Shown here: positions 59,340 through 64,000 of the stretch, piece by piece
Layout: every line of letters begins with the position of its first letter
Position numbering within the stretch: position 1 is the first letter of the stretch
Origin: Bagarius yarrelli
Taxonomy: Eukaryota > Chordata > Actinopteri > Siluriformes > Sisoridae
Direction: 5' to 3'
NCBI GenBank assembly: GCA_005784505.1
Contig: VCAZ01000055.1
Location: 2,446,496 to 2,510,495 of the forward strand
Length of the DNA stretch: 64,000 nt
Notes under the pieces: generated by a model
Database searches by the model: none
Seen by the model: the letters and a program-made list of their open reading frames with translations, nothing else
Told to the model about the DNA's origin: nothing
Made by a program: the position numbers and the translations under genes

Positions 59340-62150
59340 TGAAAAAGAAATAGACAAAAAAACAATTAATTATCAACTTCATGAACACAAATCTATTTAA
59401 CTACACAAAGCATTTTGTTCAAGACACGATTTATAAATGCAATATTTCAGTGCTGCTGTAAGTTTAAGCGCTCCAGTCAGTAGGGACTGAACAGCTGATA
59501 TTGGAATAGCTGGAGTCTGCACTATTGCCATTTGGCGCTTATTGTCTTAACACTGACACAAAAACATGGCACTCGCATAAGCACATGAAGTGAAGGTTTG
59601 TTCCTCTGACAGGTTTCTGTCTTAACATGAAGCCAATCTTTTTAAAACTTGCAAAAACAAAAAAACAAATGTGAATTAGATTTGTTTCCAGCAAGTTGGC
59701 ACTGGCTGGCGGTGGTTTAGTAACCTAGTAACCAACAGTACATAAAACAAAGCAAATATAATGAAACAAAAACAGACAATTAGTCACACGATATAAAAAC
59801 CTCGTCAAGCGAGTTCAACAACTTTTGTTTTTAAAAATGCCTTGTTGCTGATGCAATACTTTAACTGTGTATTTGGATGTAGCTACTTTCTCATTCTTTT
59901 TTTTAATACACATTTTGAAGTTTTGGCCTTCTATACAAAAACACTGAATAAAAAAAAAAATTTATTCAAACAAAAAAACAAAACAACACAATTACACTAA
60001 TTTAATAAAATATAATTTAGCAGATTTAAGAAATTAAATATTTTACCAAATGACAAAATTTTTTCATTAAGCTTTCTAATGAGTCGACAATTTAACTAAA
60101 TACGCTAAATAAGTTTTCTTTTCACACTGCACTTCCTCTGATCCTCCAGTACTGCTTGACTGAAGTCCACAAATACCTTTAGATAAAAGACACAGCGGTG
60201 GTGAAATTAACTTCCCATCTTTGTCAGAGACGCTTCAAACCTCCTACAAGCTATTGAAATACTACTAGCACTAGCTTTTGTTTTTTTTCTCAATTTATTT
60301 GTGTGTTGCTGTGTGTTGAAAGAGTTTCAGACATATGATACTCTAAAGCTTGGCTTACACTGCGATTTTGGCCACTAATTTTGGAATTCTAAAATATTTC
60401 TATAACCCTACATTAAAATCTGTTGTCTTTTATCTTTAGTTTGAGGGCAGACTATTAATGACTGCTGCAATCATTTTTTTTCTTCGATGAAATTCTGACA
60501 GAAGATTTTAGATTTTGAGCCTGACATTCTGATAACTGAGCTCCTCTACAGTATGACATGGAGATCATGTTCCTACAGTCTGACAAACACCAGTCGTTTT
60601 TAGACACAGTAAACAGTTATTGATCCAAAGTTTAAAGCACTGTTGTACATCTGCTAGATGGCAAAAATGTAGATGTAAATGTAATTTATTTATTTTAGAC
60701 CTTTAAAAATAAGATATATCTGCTGAACACGTAAGACCTCTATAAACAAATGAACAGCGTTTGTTAGCAATTCCCTAAAAGGAAGCTAAAATATAAAAAA
60801 TAAAAATCTCATACACACAAGCATTAGGAGGAAAATTAGCAGCCAAGTGTTACTAATGTCATGAACCGGATTAATTAATTAATACAAAGTTCATTAACTG
60901 TCAGGAAGTGGGACTCTTTCTACAAGAGATCTTTACTTTTGGTAGTTCACTTAGAAAAGGTTACAAGACCATATTTGTGTCCAAAATCGTTCACTTGCAT
61001 ACCATAAATTATGGGAAAATGAGTATATGAGGCATGTCCAAATTCTTAGTATGTGAAAACAGAAGGTAAAATGTTCCCAGCTGACTTATTGAGGTACACA
61101 TACAATGGACACTTTAATATCCCTTAAGCTCACAGGAGAGACAAAAGACAACGAAAATCTGAGACAGGTTAAAATAGCTAAAAGCGTAGCAGTCTTCGAA
61201 ATTATCAATACAAAGATCTTCTGACCCCAAAATATATTGTCATCAAACCCAGATATAAAGTTTGGCTATACAGATAAACCAGATGTTTAGCTCTGATTGT
61301 TGATCGGCTCCTCACTTTTGAATGTTTGCTAACCTCAAACTTTAATCATTTTGAATCATTAGCAAATTCCACAGAAGAGAAACAAACACTACGCCCACAG
61401 TGTCGTTCCGTCTACAACTAATTACCAGCTCCGACAACTAATGAGTCAGCAGAAGTGTTTATTGTGGCCAGTCGTTTTCTTCCACTCAGTGCCATGGACA
61501 AACAGCGATCTGTACTTATGGCTGCGCTTTCTCACTGACCTGTAATCGAATATCAGCACTCAGAACCTGGCCCGGATCCAGAAGCACTCAGACCGATCTC
61601 TAAAGGGATATGCTCCGTTACATCAATGTGCTAATCTACTGCTACGCCCTGTATCCCTCCACACTCACAACACCAAAATAATTAAATAAAAATAATAAAT
61701 AAATGTCAAGACACAAACTTAACCTAAACAATACAGTACAAGTTGAAAAAGGACAGAAAAGACCTACAGGAGCGGAGGGAAAGGCCAGGAGTCTTCTGAC
61801 AGCAGATGTAGCCTAACAGTCCGTTCTTGCAGTCTTTACGATGTTCGTTAACGAGTACGAGCGCGCTTGCACTGCTACCACCGCTAACGCCACAGTCGAC
61901 AGCATCCTGTGACCTCAGGGAGAGCAGCATCGTGTCAAACACAAGCCTGGCCTGGAAACATATGAGTGCTGAGACTGAGAGGAGGCAAGCAGTGAGCTGA
62001 GACGCTGCGCTACCATGACGTTTACAGAGGAAGTAAACTGTCCATCATAATCTCTGGAATGGATTAATTATTAATTACTGGCTGAATGAGTAAGGAGATC
62101 CTGTTGACCTTCAAATCAAAGCAGCATCAAGAATCAGGGCAGAACTGGGG
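59340..62150 (-). other. ENAH upstream intron, no exon found
   Basis: I looked for the EVH1 exons and the invasive-type INV exon on the minus strand and did not find them. A CpG-richer patch is at 61800-62030. Confidence 0.4.
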
Positions 62151-62153
62151 GGG

Positions 62154-62360
62154 CAGGGTGGCTCAAATGGTTAAGGTGCTGAGTTGTTCAAGCCCCACCT
62201 CCAGCAAGTCAACCACTGTTGGGTCCTTGAGCAAGACCCTTAACCCTTCCTGCTCTAGGGGCGCTGTATCATAGCTGACCCTGCGCTCTGACCCCCAACT
62301 TACTAAGATGGGATATGCGAAAAAATGTACATGTACCTTGCACAATGACAATGAATTGAA
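62154..62360 (+). repeat. Second SINE family, copy 2
   Basis: GGTGGCTCAAATGGTTAAGG, GAGCAAGACCCTTAACCCTT, GGGGCGCTGTATCATAGCTG, CCCTGCGCTCTGACCCCCAA and GGGATATGCGAAAAAATGTA. The tail is ACAATGACAATGAATTGAAT-like. Confidence 0.78.
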
Positions 62361-62364
62361 TATA

Positions 62365-63655
62365 CTTATATACTTATACTTAGAACTCTAACACCCCAGG
62401 AAATATTTATAACAAGGCAATTATGAGTGAATGTTTAATACTAGGATTAATCTTAACTGCACTTTTAAACCACACGGTACACAACTCTAGAGAGTCAATG
62501 ATTCATAACCATACTAAGAACATACTAATGTGAATAAGCCTTATTAGAAAAAGACAGATTTAATGATTGTAATTATTAATGCAAATTCAACCAATCTCTG
62601 CATGATACTGCAACGTTATCCAATCACAGCACCTTTTTTACCAATCAATGTAATGCCCCTAAATCTGTGACCAGTACATCAATAAACACACTTCCTTGTT
62701 TCTTATTTTAAGAATGCAGACATGTGACAAACATCTCTTATTTACTAATAAAAAATTACTATACGAGTAAAGCATGTTCTTTACGAAATCTGCAGGTAAA
62801 GTTTTTTTACACTGCGTGCAAAGTGCAACTTTTACTTAATCCCGAAAATTAATTACAACAAAACACCTAATACCAATGCAGCATGCATTACAATTTATTT
62901 TTAAAAGCTTCAGTGAAATCAGGAATTCAACTCCACAATATCCTGCAGGGACTGAATTAATTAAAATTCATTAATTATGCAGAAACGATGCAGGACACAC
63001 AAGGTTTTGGTAGCCTAAAATGAATTTAAAAGTAGCCCGAATTAAAAAAAGAGACAATATTTTTCATGTAGAATATTGTAAGAAAACAAATCATCAACTG
63101 GCTAAATAAGTTATCTTGAATAAATGTATTATCTCAGGGAGTTTTTCCATCACCTCAGATTAGCAATTTACATGTGAAAAATTTAATTTAGAGAAATTTC
63201 GTTTTTGAAAAGCAGCTTTGAGATATTGTCTAGAATATGAAGCAATACAGGAAAATTTTTATTTTTTTGGGGGGGGGGGGGGGGGGGGGTGTAGCTTTAC
63301 TCCAGACTCATTTCTTGACGACTGCAGCGAGTGCTGAAGTGTAAGAAAGACGAGTAACACCTTCTGGCTTCGTGCCTCATTAACACACCCTGTCACTTGG
63401 CAGCTAAACACACTAATCAACCTTGAACTGATCTTCACTTTAGTGTGAGCTTTCAGCTTCAGATGAAGAATGAAGAAGAGGATCACAACATGGCCATTGT
63501 AGCAGTACTCTGAACTGTCACTGTTGTTTTGTGTACCTCATCTGTATCTTATTTTGTGTATCTAATCTACCGGTTCTTTCGACACCAAAATAACAAGACC
63601 TTTCGTAATCAGTTGATGAGTCTGATGTAAAGTCAGAAATTACAAGAAGGTATCA
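62365..63655. other. ENAH upstream intron or flank, no gene seen
   Basis: AT-rich, with a G21 run at 63269-63289. No exon recognised. Confidence 0.4.
63269..63289. repeat. Run of 21 G, after a T run
   Basis: Perfect 21-base G homopolymer directly after seven T. It could form a G-quadruplex, or its length may be a sequencing or assembly artefact. Confidence 0.9.
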
Positions 63656-63699
63656 AAAAGACACGCCAACAGATTGCAGCACAGCGCTGCCCACACGGT

Positions 63700-64000
63700 C
63701 ACATGGAGCACAACCTTGCTGTTGCCGTGTTCCAAATGTTTTGATCCCTTCTCATAAGATGGCCATGGGAGGAGCTTGATTCTGTGTCTGGTGAACCATT
63801 TCTGTGTAGATTTGGCCAGAAGTTTAGGTATTATCTTGCTGAAAGACCCAGTGACGATCCATCTTCAGCTTTTGGGCAGAGGCCACCAGATTTTGCTTTA
63901 AAATGTCCTGGCATTTCAAAGCATTCATGATGCCATGCACCCTAACAAGGTTCCCAGGGCCTCTGGAAGGCCCACAGCACCACCAATCCTTCCCCATACT
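63700..64000 (-). mobile_element. Tc1-like transposon, cut by the window end
   Basis: CTTGCTGAAAGACCCAGTGA, AAAATGTCCTGGCATTTCAA, TTCATGATGCCATGCACCCT and AACAAGGTTCCCAGGGCCTC form the inner part of a very common fish Tc1-type element. Its transposase sense appears to be the minus strand. The element continues past 64000. Confidence 0.7.

Noticed and set aside
1..64000. CRISPR arrays, operons, phage or bacterial systems
   Set aside because: The window is vertebrate nuclear DNA; tandem repeats found are microsatellites, minisatellites or transposon parts.
59340..64000. EVH1 exons of ENAH
   Set aside because: Searched on the minus strand by expected peptide motifs and not found; most likely beyond the window.

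Overview
This is a window of vertebrate nuclear DNA, almost certainly from a ray-finned fish. Its genes are split by GT-AG introns. The background is AT-rich and contains tRNA-derived SINEs with fish-type L2 tails, Tc1/mariner copies, several hAT elements and CA/TG microsatellites. The SINE type is one I associate with catfishes, but that is only a weak indication of lineage.

Three protein-coding genes can be rebuilt exon by exon, all on the minus strand. (1) At 13143-15131 is a three-exon secreted leucine-rich-repeat protein of 357 residues with a signal peptide, LRRNT, about ten LRRs and LRRCT. I cannot name its orthologue. (2) At 20583-27021 is the complete coding region of LBR (lamin B receptor / C14 sterol reductase). 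It has 13 coding exons and 607 residues, plus a likely 5' untranslated exon near 29.6-29.7 kb. (3) From 34598 past 59333 lie the last 12 recognisable coding exons of ENAH (Mena). They carry the LERER-repeat, proline-rich and EVH2 regions; the EVH1 exons are not seen and presumably lie beyond 64000. From my knowledge of the human map, LBR and ENAH are also neighbours in the same orientation there, so this looks like old vertebrate synteny.

Region by region: 1-2470 is a decayed hAT transposase gene with a second hAT element nested in it. From 2471 to 13142 there is no gene I can support, only repeats (SINEs, an L2-like LINE piece, a Tc1 piece and a 539-bp hAT MITE with target-site duplication). 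The LRR gene follows. 15.9-18.2 kb is a wrecked Ty3/gypsy-type retrotransposon. LBR occupies 19.3-29.7 kb and has an internally deleted LINE in one intron. A roughly 2.6-kb spacer leads to the ENAH 3' UTR. From about 32.3 kb to the end of the window is ENAH, with large repeat-filled introns.

I found no new molecular system. The items most worth checking are in ENAH. One is a 672-bp proline-rich exon with a well-formed internal 3' splice site in the same phase. The other is a 60-bp exon matching the epithelial 11a cassette, with a long CA repeat upstream and a long pyrimidine tract downstream in the transcript.
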